Assembly: GCF_049897565.1 (NCBI RefSeq)
Contig: NZ_JAFCWM010000001.1
Coordinates: forward strand, 186,001-250,000
Length of the DNA stretch: 64,000 nt
Reading direction: 5' to 3'
From: JAFCUW01 sp049897565
GTDB taxonomy: Bacteria > Pseudomonadota > Gammaproteobacteria > Burkholderiales > Burkholderiaceae_D
The notes beneath the pieces are model-generated. The model was given only the letters and a program-made list of their open reading frames with translations, did not search any database and was not told where the DNA came from. Made by a program: the position numbers and the translations under genes. Positions 9,166 to 18,596 of this stretch are shown here, piece by piece (within the stretch, counting starts at the first letter, position 1; each line of letters begins with the position of its first letter).

Positions 9166-9192
9166 TTTGTACCCCTTTTCCAGGCCCGGCAA

Positions 9193-9948
9193 TCAGGACG
9201 AGAGTCGAGCGATGTCGCTACTCAGGCGTTCGCCGATCACCAGCTGCTGATCGAGGGCCGCGCCGACCTGCCGTACGATCAGAACGCGCTGTTTTGCGCC
9301 CGCGACGATTTCTTCCATCGCCAGCAGCGCCAGTTCGGCGCGACGGGCGCCCTCGTGCGCGTTGGTCAGCGTAGTCTCGGCCTCGGCAATGGCATTGTGC
9401 GACGACTGTTTGAGCTGGTCCGCAATCACGCCAATCTCTTTGCCCGAGACGCGCGATCGTTCGGCCAGGTGCCGAACTTCGGCGGCGACGACCGCAAACC
9501 CGCGTCCGGCGGCCCCGGCGCGGGCCGCTTCGATGGCGGCGTTCAACGCGAGCAGGTTGGTCTGATTGGCGATGCTTTGAATCGTTTCGACCAGTTCGCT
9601 GATCATCGCCGATTGCCTGGATAATGCATGATTGGTCTGGAAAGAACGTTCAAGATATTGGGCGACAATACTGATCGACGTGGCAGTTTGTTGCACAGCG
9701 TCGGTGCCACGGACGACGCTTTCGCCCGAGGTCTTGGCCACAGCACCGGCCCGTGCCATGTCGTTAATGGCCTGGCGGATTGAGCCGAGCAATTGATTCA
9801 CATGCGCTTCGCACAGTCCGGTATCGATCGGGGCCGTCATGTCGGCATCTGCATCGATCAAGGCCGGTGGCGCAATAGATTCCTCCGCACACGCGTGTGT
9901 TTCTTTCCGGTGGCTGAACAGTGACAGCGCTTTGCTTAAGGATTTCAT
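9193..9948 (-). CDS. Soluble methyl-accepting chemotaxis-like signalling protein
   Basis: A 251-residue protein consisting almost only of an MCP cytoplasmic signalling hairpin. The highly conserved tip (IANQTNLLALNAAIEAARAG, then GRGFAVVAAEVRHLAERS) is intact, so CheW/CheA contact is plausible. There is no membrane segment and no recognisable ligand-binding domain; the first 45 residues are short and variable. It begins 8 bases after livF with an AGGAGA ribosome site and ends 27 bases before the activator gene. It is thus embedded in the benzoate transport/activation operon, suggesting chemotaxis coupled to transport or metabolism. It is much shorter than typical chemoreceptors (about 500-550 residues). 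Confidence 0.85.
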   Translation of the reverse strand: MKSLSKALSLFSHRKETHACAEESIAPPALIDADADMTAPIDTGLCEAHVNQLLGSIRQAINDMARAGAVAKTSGESVVRGTDAVQQTATSISIVAQYLERSFQTNHALSRQSAMISELVETIQSIANQTNLLALNAAIEAARAGAAGRGFAVVAAEVRHLAERSRVSGKEIGVIADQLKQSSHNAIAEAETTLTNAHEGARRAELALLAMEEIVAGAKQRVLIVRQVGAALDQQLVIGERLSSDIARLSS

Positions 9949-9956
9949 CCAATCTC

Positions 9957-10658
9957 CTAGACGCCGAGATAGCGCGCCAGTTTGTCCGGCGCCGCCAGCA
10001 GTGCGGCCGAGGAGCCGGCTTCGACGACTTTGCCTTTTTCCAGCACGATCGCCATGTCGGTATGCGACAGCACCGCGTGGTAGTTGCGGTCGACAATCAG
10101 GGTGCTGATGCCGGTCTCCCCGATCAGCCTGATGACGCGCCAGATCTCCTGCACGATCAGCGGCGCCAGGCCTTCGGTCGCTTCATCGAGGATCAGCAGG
10201 TCGGGGTTTGTCATCAGCGCGCGGCCGATCGCCAGCATCTGCTGCTCGCCGCCGGACAGCTGCTGGCCGCCGTGGTCGAGCCGCTCGGCCAGCCGGGGAA
10301 AGGTGGCCATTACGCGCTCGAAGTCCCAGTCGTCGCGCCCTTGCGGACCGCGCCGCGCGCTCATCATCAGGTTTTCGCGCACTGAAAGGTTGGGGAAGAT
10401 GCCGCGGCCTTCAGGCACGTAGCCGATGCCGCGGCGCGCCATGCGCTCGGGGCTGGCGCCAGTGCAGTCCTGGCCGCGCCAGGCCAGCGTGCCGGACGCC
10501 GCCGGCACGAACCCCATCAGCGACCGGATCAGCGTGGTCTTGCCCATGCCGTTGCGCCCGAGTAGGCCGACCGCCTTGCCGTGCGCGATGTCGAGATCGA
10601 TGCCGTGCAGGATATGGCTGTCGCCGTAGTAAGTGTGGAGAGATCGGATCTCAAGCAT
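9957..10658 (-). CDS. livF: ABC importer ATP-binding protein LivF
   Basis: A 233-residue ATPase with Walker A (GRNGMGKTT), Q-loop, signature LSGGEQQML and Walker B (LLILDEATEGLAP). The ATG at 10658 begins MLEIRSLHTYYGD, the standard LivF start; it overlaps the end of livG by 8 bases. With LivG it would drive the LivHM permease at 11433-13343. Because the importer genes directly follow benzoate-CoA ligase, an aromatic acid such as benzoate is a more likely substrate than an amino acid, as with other Liv-type systems in aromatic loci; this is inference. Confidence 0.9.
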   Translation of the reverse strand: MLEIRSLHTYYGDSHILHGIDLDIAHGKAVGLLGRNGMGKTTLIRSLMGFVPAASGTLAWRGQDCTGASPERMARRGIGYVPEGRGIFPNLSVRENLMMSARRGPQGRDDWDFERVMATFPRLAERLDHGGQQLSGGEQQMLAIGRALMTNPDLLILDEATEGLAPLIVQEIWRVIRLIGETGISTLIVDRNYHAVLSHTDMAIVLEKGKVVEAGSSAALLAAPDKLARYLGV

Positions 10659-11436
10659 GATGTGCTTTCTGGTCGTGCGATTCGCCCAGGTAGGCAAGCC
10701 TGACCTCGGGGCTGGTACGGATGTTGTCGGGCGTGTCGGTGGCGATCACGCGGCCGTTCACCATCACGGTGATGCGGTCGGCGACACGAAACACCGCGTC
10801 CATGTCGTGCTCGACGAGCAGAATTGCGTGGTTCGCTTTCAGCCGTTCGAGCATTGCCAGCATCCGTTCGGTTTCCTCGGCGCCCATGCCCGCGAGTGGC
10901 TCGTCGAGCAGCAGCACGGCCGGCGCGGTCGCCAGGCACATGGCGATTTCCAGCTGTCGCTGCTGGCCATGGCTGATGGCGCCGGCAATGCGATGCGCCG
11001 ATTCGGCCAACCCGGCCGTTTCGAGGGACTCCCAGGCGCGTTCGACACTTGCGCGGCAGGTGCTGGCCGCCTGCCACAGCGTCCACGGTTTCTGCACCGC
11101 CGCCTGGGCGGCCAGGCGGCAGTTTTCGAGCAGTGTGAACGTGGTAAAAATGGTGGTGCGCTGGTAGCTGCGCCCGATTCCCTCGCGTGCGCGGCGTGCC
11201 TGGCTCCAGCCGGTGATGGGCGTGCCGCGCAGTCGGATCTCGCCATCGGAGGGAGGCATCTCGCCCGACAACATGTTGATGAGGGTCGATTTTCCGGCGC
11301 CATTGGTGCCGATCACGGCGTGTACTTCGCCCAGGTGCAGCGCCACCGACACCTCGTCGACAGCGGCCAGGCCGCCGAAGCGCCGGCTTAGCGACGCGGC
11401 CTCCAGCAGCGGGGTGGCATTCGGCCTGGCGCTCAT
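10651..11436 (-). CDS. livG: ABC importer ATP-binding protein LivG
   Basis: A 261-residue ATPase. The ATG at 11436 is chosen because GGAG lies 7 bases upstream, its ATGA overlaps the stop of livM, and the protein then begins with the normal LivG start. Visible motifs are Walker A (GTNGAGKSTLINML), signature region (ISHGQQRQLEIAM) and Walker B (VLLLDEPLAGM). Residues around GRSYQRTTIFTTFTLLEN match the LivG-specific region after the Q-loop. The gene is coupled on both sides (livM before, livF after), consistent with stoichiometric subunits of one importer. Confidence 0.9.
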   Translation of the reverse strand: MSARPNATPLLEAASLSRRFGGLAAVDEVSVALHLGEVHAVIGTNGAGKSTLINMLSGEMPPSDGEIRLRGTPITGWSQARRAREGIGRSYQRTTIFTTFTLLENCRLAAQAAVQKPWTLWQAASTCRASVERAWESLETAGLAESAHRIAGAISHGQQRQLEIAMCLATAPAVLLLDEPLAGMGAEETERMLAMLERLKANHAILLVEHDMDAVFRVADRITVMVNGRVIATDTPDNIRTSPEVRLAYLGESHDQKAHHA

Positions 11437-12467
11437 GAAACGTCTCCTTCGACATGCGCGCGGCGGCGCGCCTTCCACTGGGCGACCGTGCCGATCAACC
11501 CGTTGGGCATGAAGGCGACGAACAGGATCATCGTCAGTCCCAGCGTCAGTTGCCAGTGCTTGGCCGCCGGACCGAGGATTGCTTCGGACGAGTACAGCTC
11601 CTTGAGCAGGATGAAGGCCACTGCGCCCAGTACCGCGCCGCGCAGGCTGCCAAGGCCGCCAAGGATGATCATCAGCAAAACGGCGCCCGACTCGTGCCAC
11701 GACAACAGCTCAGGGTTGACGGCGCCGTTGCGGCTCGCCGTCAGGAAGCCGGCCGCGCCGGCCAGCATGGCGGCGATGACGAATGCCGCCAGCTTGTAGG
11801 CGTAGGTGTTGTAGCCGGTGGCGCGCATGCGCTGTTCGTTGGCGCGGATGCCGGCCAGCGCGTGGCCGAAGCGTGAACGCTGGATCAGCACCAGCAGGGC
11901 GTAGCAGCCGGCAAGGCAGGCAATCACCAGCCAGTACATGTGCAGCGGCTTTTCAAGGTCGACCAGCACCTGGCTACCGGTCTTCAGCAAAGGGCGCACG
12001 GCAAGGAAGATGCCGTCGCTGCCGCCGCCGATCTTGGTGTCGTGGAAAACGAAATATGCCATCTGGGCGAAGGCCAGCGTGACCATGATGAAGTAGACCC
12101 CCTTGGTGCGCAGGCTGAGCGCACCGACCACCAGCGCATAGGCGCCGGCGGCCAGCATCGCCAGCGCCAGCAACACGGCGAGCGAACCGGGGTCGTATTC
12201 AGGCGACGCCAGCACGGTAATGTATGCGCCGATGCCGTAGAAGGCGGCGTGCCCAAGGCTGATCAGGCCGGTCCAGCCGACCAGCAGTTCCAGGCTCAGC
12301 GCGAAAATGGCGTAGATGGCGATCTTCAGCACCAGTTCCTGCAAATAGGGCGACAGCACCAGTGGCAGCGCCGCCAGTACCGCCACCACCAGCAGCGGCC
12401 ACCAGGCACCCAGCGCCGGTGCGCGGGGCGCCGCCGTGCGGGCCGGGTTCAGCGTTGAAATGTTCAT
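11433..12467 (-). CDS. livM: ABC importer permease LivM
   Basis: A 344-residue inner-membrane permease with about ten hydrophobic segments, beginning after a short basic N-terminus (WWPLLVVAVLAALPLVL). LELLVGWTGLISLGHAAFYGIGAY and the later MIILGGLGSLRGAVLGA loop (the EAA-like contact for the ATPases) are characteristic of the LivM family. It starts 3 bases after the livH stop and overlaps livG by 4 bases. It forms the transmembrane path with LivH. Confidence 0.9.
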   Translation of the reverse strand: MNISTLNPARTAAPRAPALGAWWPLLVVAVLAALPLVLSPYLQELVLKIAIYAIFALSLELLVGWTGLISLGHAAFYGIGAYITVLASPEYDPGSLAVLLALAMLAAGAYALVVGALSLRTKGVYFIMVTLAFAQMAYFVFHDTKIGGGSDGIFLAVRPLLKTGSQVLVDLEKPLHMYWLVIACLAGCYALLVLIQRSRFGHALAGIRANEQRMRATGYNTYAYKLAAFVIAAMLAGAAGFLTASRNGAVNPELLSWHESGAVLLMIILGGLGSLRGAVLGAVAFILLKELYSSEAILGPAAKHWQLTLGLTMILFVAFMPNGLIGTVAQWKARRRAHVEGDVS

Positions 12468-12470
12468 GAC

Positions 12471-13343
12471 TTAATAACCTTTGCTTTTCAGGCCCTGCGG
12501 ACGCCAGATCAGGATCAGCGCCATCAACACGTAAATACTCAGTCCGCTCACCTGCGCGAACAGCACCTTGCCGAAGGTGTCGACGAAGCCCACCAGCAGC
12601 GAGGCGATCAGGGCGCCGGAAATCGATCCGATGCCGCCGATGACCACCACCACGAAGCAGATGATCAGCACCTGGCCGCCCATGCCGGGGTAGACCGACG
12701 TCATCGGGGCGGCGATCATGCCGGCCAGCGCCGCCAGCGCGACACCGGCGGCGAACACGATCCGGTACAGCAGGCCGATATTGATGCCGAGGCCGCGCAC
12801 CATGTCGCGGTTGCTGGCGCCGGCGCGGATCATCATGCCGAGCCGGGTGCGGTTGACCACCCAGTAAAGGCCGACGGCGACGAGCAGGCAGGCACCCGAG
12901 GCGAACAGGTTGTAGACGGGGTAGGTCATCAGGTCGCCAAGCGCGACACTGCCGGACAGCCACGGCGGGGCCGTGACGCCGTGCACTTCATTGCCGGCCA
13001 GAAGGGCGCGCACTTCCTCGAACACCAGGATCAGCGCGTACGTCATCAGGACCTGCTGCAGGTGGTCACGCTGGTACAGGTAGCTGAAAAAGACCCATTC
13101 GAGCACGAAGCCGAGTATCGCGGCCAGTACGACACCAGCGAGCAGCTGCAGCAGGAACTGGTCGCCGAACAGGGGCGCGAGCGACCAGGCCATGTAGGCG
13201 CCGATCATGTAGAAGCTGCCGTGCGCCAGGTTGATGACGCCCATGATGCCGAAGATGAGGGTGAGGCCGCTGGCAACCAGGAACAGCAGCAGCCCGTACT
13301 GCACGGCATTGAGGCATTGCGCGAGAAACGTCGAGAATTCCAT
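12471..13343 (-). CDS. livH: ABC importer permease LivH
   Basis: A 290-residue permease with about eight membrane segments. It shows the LivH pattern: N-terminal LTLIFGIMGVINLAHGSFYMIGAY, a central NRTRLGMMIRAGASNRDMVRGLGIN loop, and VVVIGGIGSISGALIAS near the C-terminus for ATPase contact. It lies 93 bases after the substrate-binding protein gene and 3 bases before livM. Confidence 0.9.
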   Translation of the reverse strand: MEFSTFLAQCLNAVQYGLLLFLVASGLTLIFGIMGVINLAHGSFYMIGAYMAWSLAPLFGDQFLLQLLAGVVLAAILGFVLEWVFFSYLYQRDHLQQVLMTYALILVFEEVRALLAGNEVHGVTAPPWLSGSVALGDLMTYPVYNLFASGACLLVAVGLYWVVNRTRLGMMIRAGASNRDMVRGLGINIGLLYRIVFAAGVALAALAGMIAAPMTSVYPGMGGQVLIICFVVVVIGGIGSISGALIASLLVGFVDTFGKVLFAQVSGLSIYVLMALILIWRPQGLKSKGY

Positions 13344-13436
13344 GATGGTTCCAGAAGGCGGGGAGGGCGGAGCGCGGAGTCGGAAGCAGGCGCGGCCGCT
13401 TGTGGCCGGCGCCCGGGAACAGGTCGCGGCAGCGTC

Positions 13437-14609
13437 TTACATCCGGCACCCGCGCGCCGGGTCGGCCAGCGCTTTCATGGCGACACCCTTGAACTCATTG
13501 TTGTTGCCCTTTACCTGGCGCAGGTAGACGTCCTGGACCGGGTTGTGCGATGGCGACATGCGGAACTTCCCCCGCGGGCTGTCGATCATCGCGCTCGCCA
13601 TGCCGGCAATGACCTTGTCCTGCTTGGCGATGTCGCCGCCGGCCGCCTTCAGGCCGGCGTGCAGCATCTGGGCCGCATCATAGCCCTGCACCGCGTACAC
13701 GTCCGCGTTGAGCTTGTACGATTTGGCGAAACTGAGGCGGAACGCATTGTCGCGCGGGGTGTTCAGGTTATCGGCGTAGTGCAGCGTGGTCAGCATGCCT
13801 TGCGCCGCCGGTCCCTGGGCTTCCAGCGTGCCGTCGGTCAGGAAGCCGGGGCCGTACAGCGGCATGGTCTTGTTCAGCCCCGCGGCGGCATAGTCCTTGA
13901 CAAACTTGACGGCGCCGCCGCCGGCAAAGAATGCGTACACCGCATCGGGCTTGTCGGCCGCGATCTGGGTCAGCAGGGCCTGGAACTCGACGTTCGGGAA
14001 CGGCAGGTTCAGGCTCTGCGAGACCTTGCCGCCGGCTTTTTCGAACCCTTCGGTGAACGCCGCCACCGATTCGTTGCCGAAGGCATAGTTCCAGGTGATG
14101 GTCGCAATTTTCTTGTGGCCGCGCTGCGCCGCTACCTGGCCCATCGCATAGCCCGACTGCCAGCTCGAAAACGAGCTGCGAAAGATGTTCTTCGCGCACA
14201 TCGTGCCGGTGATGGCGTTGGCGCCACCGTTCGGCACGATCAGCAAGGTGCCGGTTTCCTTGGCCACCTTGGCCATCGCCAGTGCCACGCCGGAGTGCAC
14301 GGTGCCCACCACGACGTCGACCTGGTCGCGCTTGATCAGTTTGTTGATGTTGTCGGTGGCCTTCGAAGGATCCGACTCGTCGTCGACCTTCGAATAGGCG
14401 ATCTCGCGCCCTTCCAGCTTGCCGCCCTGTTCGGCCACGTACAGCTTGAAGCCGTTCTCGATCATGGTGCCCAGATTGGCGAAAGTGCCGGTGGCCGGCA
14501 GCATCAGGCCGACCTTGACCGGCGCGGTCTGGGCGGCGGCCTGACCGGCGAACAGCATGGCCGCGATGGCGACGGCGGTGAGGCGGGGATTACGGAACGG
14601 CGTGCTCAT
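13437..14609 (-). CDS. Periplasmic substrate-binding protein of the Liv-type importer
   Basis: A 390-residue periplasmic-binding-protein type I. The ATG at 14609 follows GGAGACAACC, and the start gives a clean signal peptide (LTAVAIAAMLFAGQAAAQ). The mature part opens with VKVGLMLPATGTFANLG and contains the two-lobe pattern (VVVGTVHSGVALAMAK, IVPNGGANAITG, YAFFAGGGAVKFVKDY). It lies 22 bases after the hydrolase gene in the benzoate operon. Related proteins in aromatic loci bind benzoate or hydroxybenzoates, so it is probably not a leucine-binding protein; the ligand is not determined by sequence. Confidence 0.85.
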   Translation of the reverse strand: MSTPFRNPRLTAVAIAAMLFAGQAAAQTAPVKVGLMLPATGTFANLGTMIENGFKLYVAEQGGKLEGREIAYSKVDDESDPSKATDNINKLIKRDQVDVVVGTVHSGVALAMAKVAKETGTLLIVPNGGANAITGTMCAKNIFRSSFSSWQSGYAMGQVAAQRGHKKIATITWNYAFGNESVAAFTEGFEKAGGKVSQSLNLPFPNVEFQALLTQIAADKPDAVYAFFAGGGAVKFVKDYAAAGLNKTMPLYGPGFLTDGTLEAQGPAAQGMLTTLHYADNLNTPRDNAFRLSFAKSYKLNADVYAVQGYDAAQMLHAGLKAAGGDIAKQDKVIAGMASAMIDSPRGKFRMSPSHNPVQDVYLRQVKGNNNEFKGVAMKALADPARGCRM

Positions 14610-14631
14610 GGTTGTCTCCAATGTGGTTTTT

Positions 14632-15429
14632 TTACTGGCTGGTGTTACGGGTGTGGCTGGTGATGAAGTTTCCTGCTATCCGGCTCAGCTCTGCTGGCTG
14701 ATCGCGGTGCGGCGAGTGACCGCAATGGGCCAGCACCGCCACCTGCGCGCCGGGCACGATGCGGCCGATGGCGTGCACTTGTTCGAGGGTGCCGTATTCG
14801 TCGTCCTCGCCCTGGATCGCCAGCAGCGGGCAGCCAATGTCGTCCAGCTCGCGCTCGATATTCCAGTCGCGGAAGGCGGGATCGAGCCAGATGTCGTTCC
14901 AGCCCCAAAAGGCGGAATCGACATCGGCGTGGTGTTGCGCCAGCCGGGCGCGCAGGCCGTCTTCGAGGTACGCTGCGCGGGCAGCGGCGATGTTGGTGAT
15001 CGTCACCTGCTCGACGAAAAGGTGGGGCGCCACGGCGACCACGCCGCCGACCTGGTGCGGATAGTGCGCCGCATGGAGCAATGCGATCGAGCCGCCGTCG
15101 CTGTGGCCGAACAGCCAGGGCCGTTCGATGCCGAGCGCGGCGAACAACGCCGGCAGCACTTCAAAGGCCTGGCGATGCATGAAGTCCTGACCCCAGCGCT
15201 CATCGGCCGGGCGCGCAGTCGAATTCCCGTAGCCGTAACGGGAGAACACCAGTCCGCGCAATCCGTGCGCTGCGCAAAACTGGCGCGGGAAGTCCTTCCA
15301 CATGGCCAGCGATCCGAGGCCCTCGTGGAGAAAAACCACTATCGGGTGCGCCGACACATCGGCGCCGACCCATGCGTATTCGATATCGAGCGGGGCGCCC
15401 TGCCAGTCGATTTGTACAGTTGCGCTCAT
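14632..15429 (-). CDS. Alpha/beta-fold hydrolase of the benzoate operon
   Basis: A 265-residue alpha/beta hydrolase. The oxyanion region FLHEGLGS (about 37-44), nucleophile elbow GHSDGGS and terminal catalytic His (LAHCGHSPHRDQP) are all present, so it should be active. The ATG at 15429 overlaps the ligase stop (ATGA). Hydrolases of this type recur in box clusters and may hydrolyse dead-end CoA thioesters or lactones; the substrate is unknown. Soluble, with no signal peptide. Confidence 0.8.
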   Translation of the reverse strand: MSATVQIDWQGAPLDIEYAWVGADVSAHPIVVFLHEGLGSLAMWKDFPRQFCAAHGLRGLVFSRYGYGNSTARPADERWGQDFMHRQAFEVLPALFAALGIERPWLFGHSDGGSIALLHAAHYPHQVGGVVAVAPHLFVEQVTITNIAAARAAYLEDGLRARLAQHHADVDSAFWGWNDIWLDPAFRDWNIERELDDIGCPLLAIQGEDDEYGTLEQVHAIGRIVPGAQVAVLAHCGHSPHRDQPAELSRIAGNFITSHTRNTSQ

Positions 15430-16982
15430 CAGGACGGGCTCCGCAGCCGGAAGCGCTGGATCTTGCCGGTGGCCGTTTTTGGCAGCTCGGCGAGGAAGAT
15501 CACTTCGCGCGGATATTTGTGCGGCGCCATGCGCGCCTTGACCCAGGCCTGCAGCTCCTGCGCCAGCGCCGCACTGCCTTCGATTCCGGCGCTGACGACA
15601 TACGCGGTGGTGCGAGTCAGGCCCTGCGCATCGAGCATGCCGACCACCGCGCATTCGCGCACCGCGTCGTGGGTCATCAGCACCGCTTCGACCTCGATCG
15701 GCGAAACGTACTGGCCGCTCACCTTGAGCATGTCGTCGGCGCGGCCGGCATAGGTGTAGTAGCCGTCGGCGTCGACGACGTACTTGTCGCCGCTGCGGGT
15801 CCATTCGCCGAGGAAGGTGGCCTCGCTCTTGGCGCGGTTGTTCCAGTACATCAGCGCCGAACTTGGTCCGCGGATGTACAGGTCGCCGATCTCGCCCGCA
15901 GCGACCCGGGTGCCGTCTTCACCGCGCAGTTCCACCTCGTAGCCCGGCACCGGCTTGCCGGTGGCGCCGTAGCGGATATCGGCCGGCTGATTTGACAGGA
16001 AGATGTGCAGCATCTCGGTCGATCCCAGGCCATCGAGGATGTCGCAGCCAAAGTGGTCCCGGAAGCGCTCGCCGATATTGCGCGGTAGCGCCTCGCCGGC
16101 CGACGTACAGATGCGCAGGCGGCAGTCGGCCCTGGCCGGCAGGCACTCCGACGCCAGCAGGCCAACGTACAGCGTCGGCACGCCGCAAAAAATAGTCGGC
16201 TGGTTGCGCACCAGGCGCTCGCACACCGCCTGTGGCGTCGGCCGCTCGGCCATCAGGATGGTGGTGGCGCCGGCGTACAGCGGGAAAGTGAGGGCGTTGC
16301 CCAGGCCATAGGCGAAAAACAGCTTGGCGACCGAGAAAACGGTGTCGTCTTCGCGCATGCCGAGCACGCCCGCGGCGTACAGTTCCGCGGTCCAGAACAG
16401 ATTCGCGTGCGAGTGCACCGTGCCTTTCGGGCGCCCGGTCGAGCCTGACGAATACAGCCAGAACGCGAATTGGTCGGCCGCGGTATCGGCCGCCGTCGCC
16501 AGCGGCGCATCGTTGAGCAGCTGGTCGAAGCTGAGCACCGCGGCGGGCAGGGTGTCGATGCTGCCGGCCGCCACCAGGGGCACGGCCACGCCAGCGATCG
16601 AGATCGCTTCGAGCACGCCGGGCAGCAGCGCAGCCGAGGCGATGACGGCGCGGGCGCCGCTGTCGGCCAGCATATACGCATGGTCGGCCGGCGGCAGCAG
16701 CGTGTTGACCGGCACCGGCACCACGCCGGCCAGCAGCGCGCCGAGAAATGCGATCGGCAGGTCGACACTGTCCTGCATCACCAGCAATACCCGTTCTTCC
16801 GGATGAATGCCCAGGGCCAGCAGGCCGGCGGCGCAGGCGCGGGCGCGCCGTTCCAGTTCGGCGTAACTCAGTTCGCCGGTGTCGTCGACGTAGGCCGTCT
16901 TTGCCGGCCGGGTGGCGTTACGTTCGAAGATGCATTGGGCAAAGTTAAATCGCGCCGGCACCTGCAGGGTCGGATGTTCCAT
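15429..16982 (-). CDS. bclA: Benzoate-CoA ligase
   Basis: A 517-residue adenylate-forming enzyme that would convert benzoate, ATP and CoA to benzoyl-CoA, the entry step of the box pathway. It carries the P-loop YSSGSTGRPKGTVHSH, A5-like YGATGKPVPGYEVEL, the hinge region GYYTYAGRADDMLKVSGQYV and the C-terminal catalytic Lys in LPKTATGKIQR. The length and the HANLFWTAELYAAGVLGM region match the benzoate-CoA ligase family. It starts 42 bases after boxD, consistent with one pathway operon. A 2-aminobenzoate ligase is less likely given boxABCD. Confidence 0.9.
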   Translation of the reverse strand: MEHPTLQVPARFNFAQCIFERNATRPAKTAYVDDTGELSYAELERRARACAAGLLALGIHPEERVLLVMQDSVDLPIAFLGALLAGVVPVPVNTLLPPADHAYMLADSGARAVIASAALLPGVLEAISIAGVAVPLVAAGSIDTLPAAVLSFDQLLNDAPLATAADTAADQFAFWLYSSGSTGRPKGTVHSHANLFWTAELYAAGVLGMREDDTVFSVAKLFFAYGLGNALTFPLYAGATTILMAERPTPQAVCERLVRNQPTIFCGVPTLYVGLLASECLPARADCRLRICTSAGEALPRNIGERFRDHFGCDILDGLGSTEMLHIFLSNQPADIRYGATGKPVPGYEVELRGEDGTRVAAGEIGDLYIRGPSSALMYWNNRAKSEATFLGEWTRSGDKYVVDADGYYTYAGRADDMLKVSGQYVSPIEVEAVLMTHDAVRECAVVGMLDAQGLTRTTAYVVSAGIEGSAALAQELQAWVKARMAPHKYPREVIFLAELPKTATGKIQRFRLRSPS

Positions 16983-17024
16983 TCTGTCTCCTTGTGCCGC
17001 TTGTACGTGCGCGGCTTATTGGGT

Positions 17025-18596
17025 CTAGCTGTTCCAGCGGGTGGCATTTTGCGGCAGGTGCTGCAACGTCGCAGCGGAAGCCTGGAGCGCGGTACGCCGG
17101 TGATAAAAGCCCAAGGCGCGCATGCCGCCCAGCTCTTCTCCGCCGCCGGCGCGGCCCGGTCCGCCGTGCACAGAGGCCGGCATCACGTTGCCATGCCCGG
17201 TGTGGGTCTTGCCGACATCGGCGCTGACCAGGTGCACCCGGCCGTGCGAGCCGGCCAGTTCGGTGGCCGCCCGCGCCATCCACGCATGGTCGCCGCTGAA
17301 CACCGACGCCACCAGAGAGCCGTGGCCGCGGTGCGCCAGCGCCAGCGCGTGGGCGCCGTCGCGGTAACCGAGCAGGGTGGAGACGGGTCCGAAAACCTCG
17401 TGTTCGTTGACCAGCTTCGCCTGTTCGCCTTCGCGCACGCCGAGCAGCGTCGGCGCCACGCAGCAGGCGACCGCCGGATCGGCGTCGACCGGCTCGCGCC
17501 CGGCGCCTGAATGCAGCAGCTCCGCTTCACCGCGCAACGTGGCCAGGCCCGACTGGACCGACTCGAACTGCTCGCGGCTCACCAGTGCGCCCATGCGGAC
17601 ATCAAGGTTGCGCGGATTGCCGACCGTGACCTGCGCCAGCTTTGCGCTTACCGCCTCGGCCACCGCGTCGTAGCAGGCCGCCGGCACCAGCGCACGCCGC
17701 ACGGCGGTGCAGCGCTGACCGCTCTTGGTGGTCATCTCGCGCACCAGTTCATTGACATACAGGTCGAATTCCGCGCTGCCCGGTATGGCGTCAGGGCCAA
17801 GGATCGAGCAGTTCAGGCTGTCCGCTTCGATATTGGCGCGCACTGAATTACGCGCCACGGCGCGGTGCGAGCGCACCAAGGCCGCGGTGTCGGCCGAGCC
17901 GGTGAACGAGAGCACGTCGAACGGGCCGAGGGCGTCCATCAGGCCGGCCGAGCTGCCGCAGACAATCGACAGCGCACCAGCTGGCAGCAAGCCGGAGGCG
18001 AGCACGTCGGCCACCATGCGATGGGTCAGCCAGGCGGTTACGGTGGCCGGCTTGATCACCACGGGCACGCCGGAGAGCAGGGCAGGCGCCGCCTTTTCCC
18101 AGAAACCCCAGGCCGGGAAATTGAAGGCGTTGATGAACAGCGCCAGGCCGCGCACCGGCGCCAGCACGTGCTGCGACTGGAACAACTGGTCTTTCGACAG
18201 CATCGCCGGGCTGCCGTCGAGCAGCAAGCTGCTGCTGTCGAGGGTGGCGCCAATCTTGGCGTAGTAGCCGAGCGTGAAACAGGCGCCCTCGATATCGACG
18301 GCCGAGTCGGCCTTGGTGGTGCCGGAGTTGGCCAACGAGATGTCGTAATACGCTTCGCGGTTTGCCTGCAGTACCTTGACCACTTCGCCGAGCATGGCGG
18401 CGCGCTGGCCGTAGCTCATCGCCTGCAGTGCGGGGGCGCCGTGGCTGCGCGCAAAGTCGAAGCCGGCGGCAAGGCCGTCAGCGGGGCCACCCACCTGTGC
18501 CAGCGCGGCGCCGGTCACCGGGTCGAGCAAGGTGGTGGTGGCGGACGTTGCGCCCTGCCAGGCGCCGCCGAGGTAGTTGTTCAGGTAGGGAATCAT
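17025..18596 (-). CDS. boxD: 3,4-dehydroadipyl-CoA semialdehyde dehydrogenase (BoxD)
   Basis: A 523-residue aldehyde dehydrogenase of the BoxD/PaaZ-N type. It begins MIPYLNNYLGGAWQ at ATG 18596, which overlaps the stop of the DUF4863 gene (ATGA). Visible features are FINAFNFPAWGFWEK, IKPATVTAWLTHRM, SFTGSADTAALVR, a Glu in NIEADSLN and the catalytic Cys in KSGQRCTAVRRALVP. In the box pathway it oxidises the semialdehyde released by BoxC, with NADP+, to 3,4-dehydroadipyl-CoA. Presence of boxR-boxCBA across the divergent promoter supports the assignment strongly. Confidence 0.92.
   Translation of the reverse strand: MIPYLNNYLGGAWQGATSATTTLLDPVTGAALAQVGGPADGLAAGFDFARSHGAPALQAMSYGQRAAMLGEVVKVLQANREAYYDISLANSGTTKADSAVDIEGACFTLGYYAKIGATLDSSSLLLDGSPAMLSKDQLFQSQHVLAPVRGLALFINAFNFPAWGFWEKAAPALLSGVPVVIKPATVTAWLTHRMVADVLASGLLPAGALSIVCGSSAGLMDALGPFDVLSFTGSADTAALVRSHRAVARNSVRANIEADSLNCSILGPDAIPGSAEFDLYVNELVREMTTKSGQRCTAVRRALVPAACYDAVAEAVSAKLAQVTVGNPRNLDVRMGALVSREQFESVQSGLATLRGEAELLHSGAGREPVDADPAVACCVAPTLLGVREGEQAKLVNEHEVFGPVSTLLGYRDGAHALALAHRGHGSLVASVFSGDHAWMARAATELAGSHGRVHLVSADVGKTHTGHGNVMPASVHGGPGRAGGGEELGGMRALGFYHRRTALQASAATLQHLPQNATRWNS

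Noticed and set aside
12981..14663. A 560-codon open frame on the plus strand opposite livH and the binding-protein gene
   Set aside because: It covers two genes with clear homology and signal/membrane features on the minus strand, and its translation shows no recognisable fold.
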